A stretch of DNA of 64,000 bases, from the NCBI RefSeq assembly GCF_910591885.1, contig NC_063281.1, positions 13,871,200 through 13,935,199 of the forward strand. Reading direction: 5' to 3'. The notes beneath the pieces were generated by a model. That model did not search any database. It worked only from the letters and a program-made list of their open reading frames with translations, and was not told the origin of the DNA. Origin of the DNA: Bombus terrestris. Taxonomy: Eukaryota > Arthropoda > Insecta > Hymenoptera > Apidae. The translations under genes and the position numbers were made by a program. Shown piece by piece: positions 1 to 12,296 of this stretch (position 1 is its first letter; the number at the start of each line of letters is the position of its first letter).

Positions 1-1844
1 ATCTCATTGTCAGTGAATCGACTGGTCGAGCAACGGGGCCAGGGGCAACGAGTCGGACTTAAAGAACAAAGATAGAGGAGGAACAAAACGGATTGGGTTC
101 TCGTATATTTAGTCACGGTCCTGAACGCACGTGTATCTCGAGCCATGATTGAACGAGCGATGATATCATCCGCGCGATACACAGACACACAGGGAATTCC
201 CCTGTTTTTCGTGACGCAGAAATAAGTTCTTATTGGCCGACCCATTTGCCTACTAAGTAACGTTTACACGTTGCCAGGAAGGCAAGAGGAAAAACGAGAG
301 AAAGAAAAAAGATGTCAGAAAATTAGGTATTGCTTCTAAAAATGCCATTAACGATTATCGATTATAAACGAATAAAAGCGACCAAAGAACGATATAACGT
401 GTATTAAATGTATTACACGTTCAAGCTTTCTTCTTCTTATTCGAGGCGTATTACAGATTCGATCTGATCTCAAAGTCAATTACTACAAATTAGTATCTCC
501 ATTGCAACGATGTTACACAAGCAATTTCTCGAGATTTCTATGTATATAACGCGTTCTGCATTAAGAATGATTCAGAGCTAAATTGTAATAGCTATATTCA
601 AAGTTGCCTTCCAAGTTTCAAATCTGCACATCTTGAACGCTGACTAAAGCGAAATTAATTTAGAACGGTTTTAACGGAAACTACCGAAAGCTATCGCTCG
701 AATCGCAAATTTTCGAGTTACTCGTAAAACCTCGAGTAATTCGCCGCTCAAACTCGTCGAACATTCCGAGATCCACCGTGTCGTTAGGTGACTCGCTAGA
801 TAGAACAAAGTTGCGCATATACCTGACGTCCTACTCGCATACGTGTGTATGCGTGTTTCAAAAATATAAATCGGATAGAAAATCGCGAATAACGACGGTA
901 GATCGGAGAACAACGTCCAATCTACTCTAAATAATTCCTTGCGGATTGATTTGTGTAATACGTACGTAGCGTTTATCGCGAAATACAAAATATTTGAAAC
1001 TTTTTCCATGTTTTTAAAGTTAGAGCGACTACAGCGAAGGATATTATTATTTAAAGAAAACCGAAGGCAGAAGAATTGAAAATATAAAAAGAAGAAAAAA
1101 CGATACGATAAAATGAATCTGAGAAAGGATACTAATGGTCTTTCAAGCATTCCTCCAAACAACTTGCAAGTTGTGCACAATAGACCGTAGAAAATTTTGA
1201 ACGTTGAGAAAGTTTCTGTAAGCGCAGATAAGACCACGAAAAGTACGAGCCAGGGAAAATTAATCCCTGTTTTTAATTCCTGCTATAGAGTTTGTACCAG
1301 ACAATTTCGAAGTTTACACGCGAGTTAAAACGCCACTCTCTTTTTGTCCGAAATTGTCGTCGTTGTAAAAGCTGTTTCACAATTAACATACAATTCCGTC
1401 GAATATCTTGTACGACTTTCGTACGATTCATAAAAAGATCGGAAAAATCCAATGCCTAGAATCCTTCGATCGGCTAAAACCTAGTCAAAAGATCCGTCGA
1501 CGTTGCAAACCGTTCGAACTGAAGTTTCGAGCGTTCAAGCTCGATCACGATTCGTCCGAAGCCTCCATTTCCATCGTGCAATTTCGTAATCACCGTTGTT
1601 CACGGAATGCATAATAAATCGAGGGCCAGTCTGACAGTCGCTAGTCGGAAGGAATGCCCATCGTGCCCGTGGGACACGCGTTGCAACGTGGCGCGGCGTT
1701 GATTGTTCCAGTTGACATTTCCGCAGTGTCTGTGCGAATTACGAAAGTTTGGTCTCGCGTCTCTACCCGGTTAGACTGCGGCGCGCCGTGTGACCGCGTT
1801 TTTCGAGTCGAAAAATCAGGTTGTTGGCCGGGCGCGACTTCGTT

Positions 1845-1846
<2 letters not shown>
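1..1846. other. non-coding stretch, no gene seen
   Basis: AT-rich DNA without recognisable genes. A 188-codon open frame on the minus strand (671-1237) is phenylalanine- and serine-rich, because the plus strand is A-rich there, and shows no family motif. From about 1625 the sequence becomes GC-richer and contains two CAGTC initiator-like words (1627-1631 and 1635-1639) about 16 to 25 bases after an ATAATAAATC word (1611-1620), just before a long GA run. This could be promoter-like but is unproven. Confidence 0.6.

Positions 1847-1888
<42 letters not shown>
1847..1888 (+). repeat. (AG)21 dinucleotide microsatellite
   Basis: Perfect uninterrupted AG run of 42 bases. It generates spurious Arg-Glu or Ser-Leu runs in several reading frames. 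GA runs are bound by GAGA factor in insects, but nothing here shows that this one is functional. Confidence 0.98.
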
Positions 1889-1893
<5 letters not shown>

Positions 1894-4800
1894 CCAGTGG
1901 ACGGTGTTTAAACAACGGAGAACGAACGGAAGTAACATCTGCGTGCTCGCGCGCTTTTTTCGGACGATACTTCGGAAGTGTTGATTTATCGCTGCTGTGT
2001 TCGTCATTCGTCACTGCACGTGTCTCACAATTTCGTATACATATATGTATATAATACCCTTTCATTTTCTTCCTTTTCTCCCTTTTTTTACGTAATTAGC
2101 GTTGATGATTCGTTGAAGGGCGATGTTTGGGGTTTGACGCTTCGTCGATCGCTTGATCGCGAATTCAGATTTATATCTTTCGAATGTGTCGCGTATATAT
2201 CTTTTTACCAAGTTTCTCGTAATTGTCGATAACGAATATATATATGATATCCGAGCAATTGACGAGATACGTTTAAAAATCATTCCTGTCGATTCGAAGA
2301 TGCGTTCGATTCAACTTGGGAATATCTCGAACCTACTATCTCATATCAATTGACAAGGTTGGACAGAAAGGTAGTCAACTCGAATCCCTGGTATTGCCGT
2401 TTTCAACTTAATAAACCGATAGTCAATCAGCCAGTCGAATACCACGCTAGTAGCATTATCATTTCAAATCCGAATATCGGAGTATATCATCCGGGCGCCC
2501 TGATAAATCAAGTTAGAATGCCATAGATCAACGACGTGCGAGCCCAAACGTTTTGCGAAATAGCAGAATCGAAGAGACTCGAATCACATTTTTCGCCATT
2601 TTAAATCCGGTCACAAAGATTCGATACGAGGCAACTTGAAACATTGAAAATTTTATTTCAGGATTAATTCAACGAAGCTAGATTAAAGATAGGTATTATT
2701 AAACTTTCATACTCCACTGGCACTGTCATTTTTACCATTAAATACCATTTCTTGGTAAGTTCAAACAATACTGTGCGAAATATCATGAAGAAAATAAATA
2801 TTAATGAGCTTTGGCGACAAAACGTCGGATTAATAACCTGCGTTAATTACCATATTAATTAGTATATTAACTCTCGTAATATAGTTATAAATTTATATCG
2901 CGATATAATTATTTTCGAAAAGGGAATTATTGGAAAACTTAGACGAATAATTTTATTACTCCGGGTTCTCAATAAAAATGTTTATCTTTTATAGATAGAG
3001 CGGTGAATTTTTTTTCTTTTACTATTTTTGCAAATATCAATTTCACGCACATTCAAATTCTTTCACCTCGCATCGGAGTTACTATGCTCTATGTTGACCC
3101 ATCTCGAGAGTAAAAAAAGTAAATGAATAAATCCTTCCGAATTGAATTAAAAGAGTCCCTAATTATGTAAAAAAAAAAAAAGAAAAAAAGGAAAAAATGA
3201 AAGATGACGAGGGAAATGTAATTAATGTACAAGCAAGTTTCGGAGAAATTTTCTTCTCTAATTTTCTCGACCGAGTCATCTATAGAACTGCTCCAGTCTC
3301 TTACATCATCCAACACACAGTATCACAAAAGATAACAATTTCTTGCATATTCCCCTTACGCGATTTTCATTCCTAATGATTTTCCACTTTGATACGTAAC
3401 TTTTGATAGCGTAACTTGTCACGGGTGGCAAAGTTTAATATTTCTAAGTGGTTTCCGGCGAAAAAACTTTCCAGTTGGACGATGGCAGAGAGAAAACTAT
3501 GTCGAATTGTTTCGTAGCCGAATGCTCGGACGAGAGTGCACGCGACCCAGCTACGACTTCCGCCTTGAATCGTCCCCATTTAAATGCATTGTTCCCTTCC
3601 ATTTGAGATGCGTCGCTCGATGTGACGCTTTAGAAGATCAAAGATATGCGGACAAACGAGGAACGAGGAAACGAAAGTGCCGCGCCGAGCATCTGTCTGG
3701 TAATCATACGACCATTGGAATTTCTGCACGATCGTCCGGCAAAACGCGTACGAATTTTCTGCCTCTCTGGGTCTTTGCGTTTAAAGAAAATGGGAAGTAG
3801 GAAGAAGCAGTTCTATCCTTTTCTTTTCGAAAAAGGAATAAAAGTAGTGAAAGAGAAGACATTGATTTATAGATGGCCGACGAAATACGCAGATACAAGA
3901 AATCGTGAAAAATCGTTTGAATTTGTAAAAGATGAAAAACATTAGACGCGAGCGTTGGCAAGAGTCGATTTTTCGGTCAAATCTGCCCTATACCTTCTTT
4001 CAAATGTATCTGTCATTCTCTGTAAAGGTATCGCTATATAGTCCGACCATCGTGCTGAAATTCTACGTGCATTCCAACGTAATCGCGATCCAACGATTTC
4101 GTTTGTACGGCAGCGCGTGCGCCGGGACTCTGCCAATACGGTCTAACAATTTCCAACGGTTGCTGCTCGGCGCAGCTAGGCCACAAGGGTGCACTCGAGG
4201 AACTAATTTTAGTTTTAAGTAATGGTGGCGCAACACGCGGCCCGGCCAGCCTCGTTACGATTCCTGGAAGGTCGGTCGAAGTCACGACGACGAAGGAACC
4301 CGAGCGAGTCCAAGTGTCGTCTCCGATCCATAAACACTCGAGAGAGAAGAAGCTTGTAAAGACCGGTCTAGAGGGACGGTCGAAGGATGAACGGGGTGGA
4401 TGGGGAAGGGTTGCAGCAGGCTGGAATGGTGCATCGGTTTTTAGGATCGTCGTGGGAGAAGAAAAGCTCACGGGTACGACACGCTCGTTTCCCTCGCTGG
4501 ACCCGACCCCCATCTCGAAAAGAGTCACCGGGGACTGCTTCCGGCTACTTCCTGTCTACGTATCTCCGCGAGCAAGCTTCAGTTTGTTTTATTCGAACGT
4601 CGAGAATAATGTCCAGGGAATCGACCGCGTCGACGAATAAGTTATTGCTGTAACAATAAGTTTTCGAGGAGTTAATTGAAAGAATACGATGCATCGACCT
4701 TAATCGCGCTTAAGCATCGTGGTGATCGGTCGAGACACGTGTGTCGTTGAACCTTCTCAGGTAAAATATTTGGCGCATTTAGGACGAACGGACCGATCGA

Positions 4801-5265
4801 TCGTTAGTACCGAAGCTTAAAAGGATGTATTCTATCATCAACATGGAAATGCATCTCTATCGAAATTTTTGAACAGGCAGATCGATACGAAAATTCGTTC
4901 AATGCGTTTGTAACTCGTTAGTGGAATACAACTTTTCTGGATTTGGACTCGATGAACAAGGCAACGTTTCTTGCAATTAATTTAATTAACATCGACGCGA
5001 CTAGGGACAGGGTATAACGTTTTTCGCGATACTCCAAGGAGGAGTGTCGAATGTGTGTCACCTGCTTTTCATTTTCATAAGAAGTTTTTAATTAACAAGA
5101 ACTGTAGAACCGTAATACAACTGCGAGATATCGTATTTACAACCTTTATCTTTAATAAATAATAAATAATCTATAATAAACCTTTAATAAATCCTTGATA
5201 AATCTTTATATAAATAGATATCTTTGGTAAATAATATCTTTAATAAATGTGAAATATTATCACGT
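1889..5265. other. non-coding stretch with a poly(A) patch and a GC-rich patch
   Basis: Mostly AT-rich and unremarkable. An A-rich patch lies at 3169-3197. Acceptor-like TTTATTTCAG ends at 2661 and donor-like GTAAGT lies near 2756, but all frames between them contain stops, so at most this would be a non-coding exon. From 4225 to about 4640 the sequence is GC-rich and carries overlapping open frames on both strands; none is recognised. The section from 5140 to 5250 is a degenerate TAATAAAT-rich repeat. Confidence 0.6.
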
Positions 5266-5289
5266 ACGTGAAAACGTGAAAACGTGAAA
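5266..5289 (+). repeat. tandem octamer ACGTGAAA x3
   Basis: Three perfect head-to-tail copies of ACGTGAAA, followed by a partial fourth copy. It lies about 50 bases upstream of the candidate exon at 5342. Confidence 0.95.
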
Positions 5290-5341
5290 ACCTTTAATCT
5301 GTAACAACTTGTTTAATAAGAATTTCATCCTTTTGTTGCAG

Positions 5342-5400
5342 AGCTTTCCCAAGAGTTCATCGTGGACGTCGACAATCGTTATTTCTACGTTCTACGTTCG
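5342..5400 (+). other. candidate 59-nt internal exon
   Basis: A good 3' splice site (pyrimidine-rich tract ending TTTTGTTGCAG at 5341) is followed 59 bases later by a good 5' splice site, TCG|GTGAGT at 5401. All three forward frames are open across the interval. The third frame gives LSQEFIVDVDNRYFYVLRS and would enter with two bases of a split codon and leave in phase 0. The same frame hits a stop within nine bases of the donor, as expected for intron. No protein family is recognised and no partner exon was found, so this could be a small coding exon, a non-coding RNA exon or chance. Confidence 0.25.
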
Positions 5401-6920
5401 GTGAGTTAGAGCTCCGTAGTTGGAAACCTGTTTCGTAATCAGAAGATATTAAATCGATAATACGACGAATTCTGCATTGTCCTATAAAGTATAGTACCTA
5501 TATACAGAAGTAAGTTTGTTTGCGTACAACGATCATTTAGCTGCTAAAAATTCAGCATTTCCAATGGACTCGTTTTTGCAAAGTATCCATGTTTCGTCGT
5601 CTGTTACCGTTCGCTCCCAGAATGGTTCGTATTGGCAACGAACGGACGAAGCGAAGGACAAATGGTCAATCGATCCGCTAAATTCTCGTCCGTTAGTTGG
5701 TGCAGGATCCATTGGAAACACAGTAGAACGAATCCATTATACGAAATACCTCTTATCGGAACGTTCTATTATTTCGAATAAAAGCGGGGAAATTCTTCGG
5801 GTTTAATCGACACCAGACACTCTCGTGCCGACGTTGTTCCGTTACGACAACCGAGAAAAACCTAAGAGGGAAAATAACACGTTCCATCGCTGCCTCGGTT
5901 CAGGCATAGAGGAGACGACAAGGTTGGTCAAGGAGTGGCGAAGGGCACTTTCGAACTCGGAAGGGTTTATCGCGTATAAACGCGACGCTGTGAGGCACTT
6001 CCACTCGGCACGTTTACTGCTGTCCAATAAAAAGAGTCAACGCTCGATCCGGTATTGGGGACATTCTCAAATGAGATCGTAACTCTCGAATCGCTACCTT
6101 CTCGCAGACACGTCGAAACGGCTTCTACGATTATTACAAGAAACTTATGCAGATTGCAAGCAGGTTTTTAAGATGGTACAAATTATAATCGCTTATATAT
6201 TTTTGCTTCGCTCGTTTTCCGGCTTTGCGATGATTTCCGCTCACAGGCTTTACACAAAACAGAATTAAACGTTAATTCTTCGAAACATTGATGCTGAAAC
6301 TTTGAGACTCGTCGTCTTCCAAGCTCTCGACATTCGAGCAAGAACGTTAATGACAGTTCTGTTCTAAAACGACGTGATAATTCCATGAAACATCAAGTCC
6401 ACGCATAGTCAACGTTCGCAAAGATTGTTTACGTTGTTGGAAGCCAGAGTTCAATCTGAAATGCCTTGATTTTCCAAGAAAATGTTCGCAATTGCGTATA
6501 ATGATTTGAAACGAAGTAACAATACTGATAGTAAGAAGGAAAGTATTTAGATATTATTCCATATCCCACGAAGCGTACTTTGCGAAAGTAATTTATGTAT
6601 CGTGAACGTGGAACAATTTTAGCGGGAATAAAAGGCAACCTCGGCGAAGTCGCTGTACGCTCAATTATTTCAAGTGGATCTTAAAGTACAATAAAACGTT
6701 TTTTTAACGAAGCAGCGGTATATCAAGAATATCAACTATTTTATACCGGTCCGTATTGTCTGTGTTCTTTGACAAAAAAGAACTCCTTTCGTTAAAATCC
6801 ATGAAAGGATAACGACATAAAGATAAGTAGCTTTTATCCATCATAATTTCTCTGGCGAAATTAGCGAATCCACTACTGTACCGGCGACTTAAAAAGTTAA
6901 ATCACTGTTTTAAATTTCAG
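5401..6920. other. non-coding stretch, no gene seen
   Basis: Several overlapping open frames of 60 to 96 codons occur on both strands, with no motif. A donor-like GTAAGT lies near 5509. Nothing else is supported. Confidence 0.55.
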
Positions 6921-7052
6921 GAAACCGTGATATGCGAACAGGCTCGCTTAGTATATTCCCATGACAGCGCTCGGATACCTTTTACCCTGAGCTGTACGAG
7001 TGAAATTTCACGCGAGCGACGCTTATCAATTGGCAATATTTCTGCCGCTTAA
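6921..7052 (+). other. candidate terminal exon (43 codons plus stop)
   Basis: An acceptor-like ATTTCAG ends at 6920. From the first base after it, one frame stays open for 43 codons, begins ETVICEQARLVYSHD and ends at TAA 7050-7052. No family is recognised. The pyrimidine tract is weak (TTTTAAATTTCAG), so this is a low-confidence candidate. Confidence 0.12.
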
Positions 7053-7190
7053 ACGAGTCGGCGATTCTTTCTCTCTATCTTGAGTCGGCGAATATCTGTC
7101 TCTCCGATAAACAAGCGGCTTCTCGCTTCTCCAGTCCCATTTGGTGGCCCTCGTGTTCGCTCTTCTACGTTGTTCCCATCTTCCATTCAG

Positions 7191-7277
7191 CTGGCGTTGC
7201 TGCCTTCTGAATTCTATTCCGACTTCCGTTACGCCGTTGAAGATCGTCGTTGGCTGGCTGGCAGAAGCGTGCCGTGA
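7191..7277 (+). other. candidate terminal exon (28 codons plus stop)
   Basis: A pyrimidine-rich acceptor (TTCCCATCTTCCATTCAG, ending 7190) precedes a frame of 28 codons rich in C- and G-ending codons. It includes LLPSEFYSDFRYAVEDRRW and stops at TGA 7275-7277. It looks protein-like, but I recognise no family. The same frame is open upstream of the acceptor as far as 7080, so the stretch may simply be GC-richer random sequence. Confidence 0.15.
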
Positions 7278-7284
7278 CGTGGAA

Positions 7285-7292
7285 ATGCAAAT
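7285..7292 (+). promoter_or_regulatory. POU octamer ATGCAAAT
   Basis: Exact match to the canonical POU-domain octamer in a GC-richer context. An eight-base match is expected about once or twice by chance in a window of this size when both strands count, so function is only a possibility. Confidence 0.2.
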
Positions 7293-7504
7293 TTCGCCCA
7301 TGCGGCTCGTTGAATTATTATTTTAAGTCCCGTAACGGCCATTCGCTACGGGAAAATCTCATGAAAATTAATTTATTTTAATGCACTCCTCGGTCCAGGC
7401 CGGGGCTGCAGCTGGGAAACGAGCAGACGAAAGTAACAGAGGAGAATCGAGGGTGGTGGAGAAACGGACGAAGAAGCTCGAAGGGAAACGGGTGGTGAAG
7501 AAGC

Positions 7505-7507
<3 letters not shown>

Positions 7508-7549
<42 letters not shown>

Positions 7550-7553
7550 GAGA
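7508..7553 (+). repeat. (GA)n microsatellite with one interruption
   Basis: GA run broken once by GGG at 7538-7540. It produces spurious Ser-Leu runs on the minus strand in overlapping open frames. Confidence 0.97.
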
Positions 7554-9190
7554 AGAGTAGTTTTTCGACACCCCCGTTCCAGGCTTGACGACCGATTCGA
7601 AATGCCGAATTCACAGTCGCTCTTCCACTGCGGATCAACCAATATTCCGACCGCGCCTCCACGGACCTGTAGATCTCTCGAATACCGTGTTTCGTTTAGA
7701 CTTTTTGACGTTCGACCGAGGCATTGAAATTTCAAAGCGTTGCAGAGAAATTCTCCAGACTGACAGCGAGAGAGCAGACTTGAGAAGAATAAAAATAAAT
7801 TCGTCGGAAAGAACTTATTTACGCACCACGTTACATCGTTGCGTTTGAGCGTTTCCAGTTAAACAGGACATACCGTATATTCGGGTTTCTTACGCCTGGC
7901 GCAAATCTCGATTCACCGATGAATCTAGCAGAAACCTCGCTCGATCGTTTCTTCCGTGCAATCCCTGGATCTTGTTGATCACGAGGAATCTATAGACGTG
8001 GAACTGCGCCGATCTCGCGACTCGTATGGAGAACTTTACGGGACGATAATGGACAGATTTATGAGACGGCTTATCGATCCTCGGGTAAATCCAATTTTCG
8101 AGGTCGACGCTCGCGTGCAGCCAGCAGCGTTTCCCTCGCGAGATGCGTCGCGAGTTTCCTTCCGCTCAGGGAACGAGAAGTTAATCGTCCCAAGAAATTT
8201 CGAGACGTTCGCGTGGCTACAAATTGAAATTTGCACCATCAAGCTATAGGTATTAAAAAACAGGGAAGCTTAACGATCAACGAGAAAGGCAAAACACGAT
8301 TTAAAGGAGGGACTGTGTCGATCGTGTCGTTAGATGTCTCGACAAATTGGAATATCGATTTTTGTTTCGGCCGACAGGCGGCGGGCTAGGTCGATGGAAA
8401 CTGATGAATATGCACTGTGTTCCTTGGGCTTTTGCTTTGATCTCGCGGTGGAGTTTGTATCGTTTTATGACTTGTTTTAATTGGTCACTGTAATTTCATT
8501 TACAATTTATCGTTTTTCCTTTGCCACTGTTCCTTAAAATTTACTATGATTTCACGCGAAATGAACGATATACGATTTATTTTTGCTGGTCCGAATGTAT
8601 TTGCCTAGCAGAAAAATACTACATATTTGGATTTATGCTCTTTATTTATTTTACGCGAGCCAGAATAAACGACGTAGAACGTTGGAATTTGGATAACCGA
8701 CGTAAGGTTGCATTCTACCGTAACTATATGGAATACGTAATAATAGATGATACTCACTGATTCAAGGGAAGAAGGAACAACGTTACGTGGGAAAATAACG
8801 TTATCGTTGAAATTTCCAGATCGTATTTCGAAATTCGAAAAGACGAGAAATCGTTCGAAAAATAGCAATTATATTTAAAGAAACGGATTCTTATAATCCA
8901 AAAATAAAGCGTTTCCCTCGATATATCCGCCTCTTAATTTACTTAATAATTTTCAAGCAAGATCTCGACGCTTTAAATTCCTAATTACACTTAAAAGTAG
9001 AAAAGGCTAAAAAGAAAGGAGAAAAGTCATAAAGATAACACATCTAACCATTGAACCGGTGGATAGCAATTAACGCCGCTCACCAGAGTCTGCCGTGGCT
9101 CAAGAATCGAGCTCATTCAGCGGTGGAAATTATTTCGGAAACTCGTTCAAAGCTCGTCGACCGTGGCCGACGAAGGGCGATGAAAACGTA
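7554..9190. other. non-coding stretch, no gene seen
   Basis: No recognisable gene. The longest open frames (about 87 to 97 codons) have no motif and overlap one another on both strands. Confidence 0.55.
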
Positions 9191-9220
9191 CGAACGAACG
9201 AACGAACGAACGAACGAACG
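9191..9220 (+). repeat. (CGAA)7.5 tetranucleotide microsatellite
   Basis: Perfect CGAA tandem run. On the minus strand it encodes an Arg-Ser-Phe-Val repeat inside open frames that are therefore not credible genes. Confidence 0.97.
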
Positions 9221-12200
9221 GAGGTAAAACTGCGGTCTGGTCGTTGAAGCTGGCGCGCTCCTTCGTCGAGAACGAAAGAAGGCGAAGAACAAGTGCGACA
9301 AGGCTACCACGGCGGATCTTCATTTCCGCGAACTCAGCCCTTGGCTTTCGGACTTCTCGAGCTTTTTCGTGGTTTAAGGACAGCATCGAGTCAAGAACGT
9401 CTCTCCTCGCTCGCCTCTCAAATCCCATCACAAAGAATATCCACCCTCTGCTTTCTATCTCTCGTTCCAATTCACCCCTTGCCTCGCCTTTCATCCTCTC
9501 CGTTCCTTCTACACGTTCCCTCTACTTTTCTTTCTCGCGATAGTTTCTCAGACGTCGTCGTCGACTATCGTTCGTCCTGTTCGCACGATCCTAACTTCTC
9601 GTTCGTTCCATCTCGCTCGGTCGTACTCGCGGTACCATCGACATCGAGAAAGAAAAAGAAAGAGTGGAACGGCGGGAAAGATAGCCACCCTTAAGTCGCG
9701 AGCGCTCACATCTGACGGTCGATGAATAAGGGAGTCGCTATTTAAATTGTAATTTCGGCCGTGCTAAAGATACCGGGGGATTTGCCGAGAAATTTTTACG
9801 ATCCGCCGCGCCACGTTCCTACGCCGATTTAATAAGAAAGACGCTGCCCGCTTTTCCATCTGCCCAACGACAGCGGCAAATTTTTTATCTCTCTTACGTA
9901 GTTCCGTCGAGTCGATTGAATTTTTCCAGTTAATCCGTACGAATCGTTGTCAGAACGTTCTCCGAGCTTCCTGGTAGCTCAATTTTTCCTTTAACATATT
10001 TTATCGTTCGATCGAACGTTTATTATCTTTATAAATAACCCGTAACCACTCTACTTTAAATCACAGCGTCCATCGCGATTTCTATTCTAGCAAATACTTA
10101 GGCCACTCTCCTTTTTCCCAACCGACATACACGCACAGAATCAGGCCAGGTTATCGCAATTTACATTCTGAATGAAATTGAAGAGACGCACGACTCCGAG
10201 TATCATCTGACGGATTTCAAAGAAAACTTGTACACGGAAATGCATCGTTCCTCCTCTTGAATTTCTCCAGTTCTTCCACGAGGAATAACTCTTTGTATCT
10301 ATGTCATCCTTTATCTTACTTCTCCTTCTTTCTTCCCTCTATTTATATCCCTCCCACCCTTCTTTTCGGATTCTTATTATTCCAGTCGCATTTTTTCCTC
10401 TCCCGCAAGCACTGAAAGAACACGTCTAAAGGAGGAAATAATAGCTTTCTGGTATCGTGGAGCAGCTTCGATCGGTTCTGCCGTTCTCGAAGATCATCAT
10501 TTATTACTTACATTTTATTACGCGAAACGATGCTCTTGCGAAAGCACGTTTTAAAGGAACGATATTGCACGCAAATAATTACGCTTTTAAACGAAATGAA
10601 AGCTAAGCTTTCCGATACTTTCGCAAAAAATACCGCGAAATTACGAAACGGATTTATTGAAATTTCCTTTCCATTCTTTATTATCCGATGCGTTATCTTT
10701 ATTTGAAATTTGGCCAAAGATCGATTTGATTACTCGTTCATCGCGGTCCATCAAGATTTTTAAAACACCTTTATGTAGTTCCTCTGCGATTCGTAATTGG
10801 ACTACGGATGCTTATGCTTAACGTTTGAAAATCGTACACATTAAAAACTGTATAGAATGCGCGTAATACGTAAAAGAAAGCGGATGAAACTTTTCGCTTC
10901 GTCGTAATTGTCCATTTTCTTTGTAATCGATCGTAATTGTCAAATAAGAAAAGAATGAAAACGATTATTACGATAGCTATAAGATTTCCAGCTGTGGATT
11001 TGAATCAGGTTCGATATTTTTAACGAGGTCGTACGAACGAATGCCTTGCGCAGCTTTGGATGCATGCCACTTATTAAGCTGCGTCATCAAAATAAATTCC
11101 GCATCTAACGGTAAGACGGATAGAGAAACGTTCTGAAATTGCTAGTACTAAAGCGCTACGTTTGCCATGGTACCACCTAGATACGCGTACACGAATGAAA
11201 TATTAATTAATTGCCATTGAAACATCTGCACTAGTCGTAGAAATATTTCATCGTTATTCTGAAAGAAAGGCCTCGGATCGAGGACAGTTTACAAGTAGAT
11301 ATCTCCAGACAAATTTCGTATCGAGCTTCCAACATCTATGGAGCCGAGACAGTGGGTTTTATTCGTTCTACGTATATTTCCTTGGAAGATTGAGAAGAAA
11401 CGAAGACGAGACGCGTAAGGAAAAGAGTATTCCTTCCGTTTGAATCGCTCGCGGAGACGGAGAGGAAGCTCTTGCCTCCCTCTAAATTTCCATCCTTTGC
11501 AAAGACGGTTTCCTCATCCGTTATTTGCTCCTTTCCTTTCACGCTCCACCAGCCAACAAACGTACACGTATATTTAATAGTCCATCGTGACACAATAGCC
11601 GGGTGAACGGGATAACGACGAGACATAGGAACAGCTGGCATTCGGAATTTCGTTTAACCCGTGTAGAAACGCACAAATACGAAATAGTTTCTGCTTCGAG
11701 GCTATCGGTTTTTCCTCGATTTCGGTGTTCCTCGCGACAATTTTCCGCGGATCTTTCGCTTCCCTTCGACTCGTCGCGCGTCAGCTTCTTCTCTACGCGC
11801 TGAGATAACTTTATTTTCGGATTGAGAGCGCTTCTAGGATACTTTACGTCGAGAGCCAGGAGGATTAACCGCATATGAAACGCCATTTTCGCGGAATGTA
11901 CGTAGTACGTGGTATCCAGTTTTCGCAGGAATTATCTCTGAAACTTTTTGAGACAGCCGACTCTCCCGGTATTTTTCATTTACAGGATTTTACTCTTCGC
12001 TCGATTGTTTATCGTTTAGCGTGCGTATTTCGGTGTGTAATTTTGCGCATAGTTCGATAGAGATAAATAACGCAACTGGGATAAAACTTATGGTATCTAG
12101 TCGCGATAATGGTCACTTAATCGCGATAAACGTCGCTTAAGCGCAGCTCTAATCCATATAATCATAATAAATTCGACGTGGCTTGAATATTAATCCGAGG

Positions 12201-12270
12201 TTCGGTATAACGTTGATATATGTATTGAAATTTTAGTACATTGGGTCGCTTGTATTTTTAGCGCCGATTT
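9221..12270. other. non-coding stretch with pyrimidine-rich tract
   Basis: The 9400-9550 section is pyrimidine-rich, and so is 10310-10400. A perfect 14-base palindrome, CGTTCGATCGAACG, lies at 10005-10018; such TCGA-based palindromes are favoured by the local word bias. Nothing coding is recognised. Confidence 0.55.
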
Positions 12271-12296
12271 TTAGGCGTTATGCAAAAGGAAGTTCG
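12271..12296 (+). mobile_element. possible mariner-end-like fragment
   Basis: The sequence TTAGGCGTTATGCAAAAGG with a following AGTTCG resembles, with an insertion, the TTAGGT..TGCAAAAGTTC type of mariner terminal repeat. It matches the 15294 site less well than that site matches the known type. No transposase remnant or opposite end was found. Confidence 0.2.

Noticed and set aside
671..1237. 188-codon minus-strand open frame, aromatic and hydrophobic
   Set aside because: Phe runs come from an A-rich plus strand. There is no chemoreceptor or other family motif and no splice or promoter context.
2662..2755. Exon between TTTATTTCAG and GGTAAGTT
   Set aside because: All three forward frames contain early stops and the sequence is AT-rich; a non-coding exon cannot be excluded but has no support.
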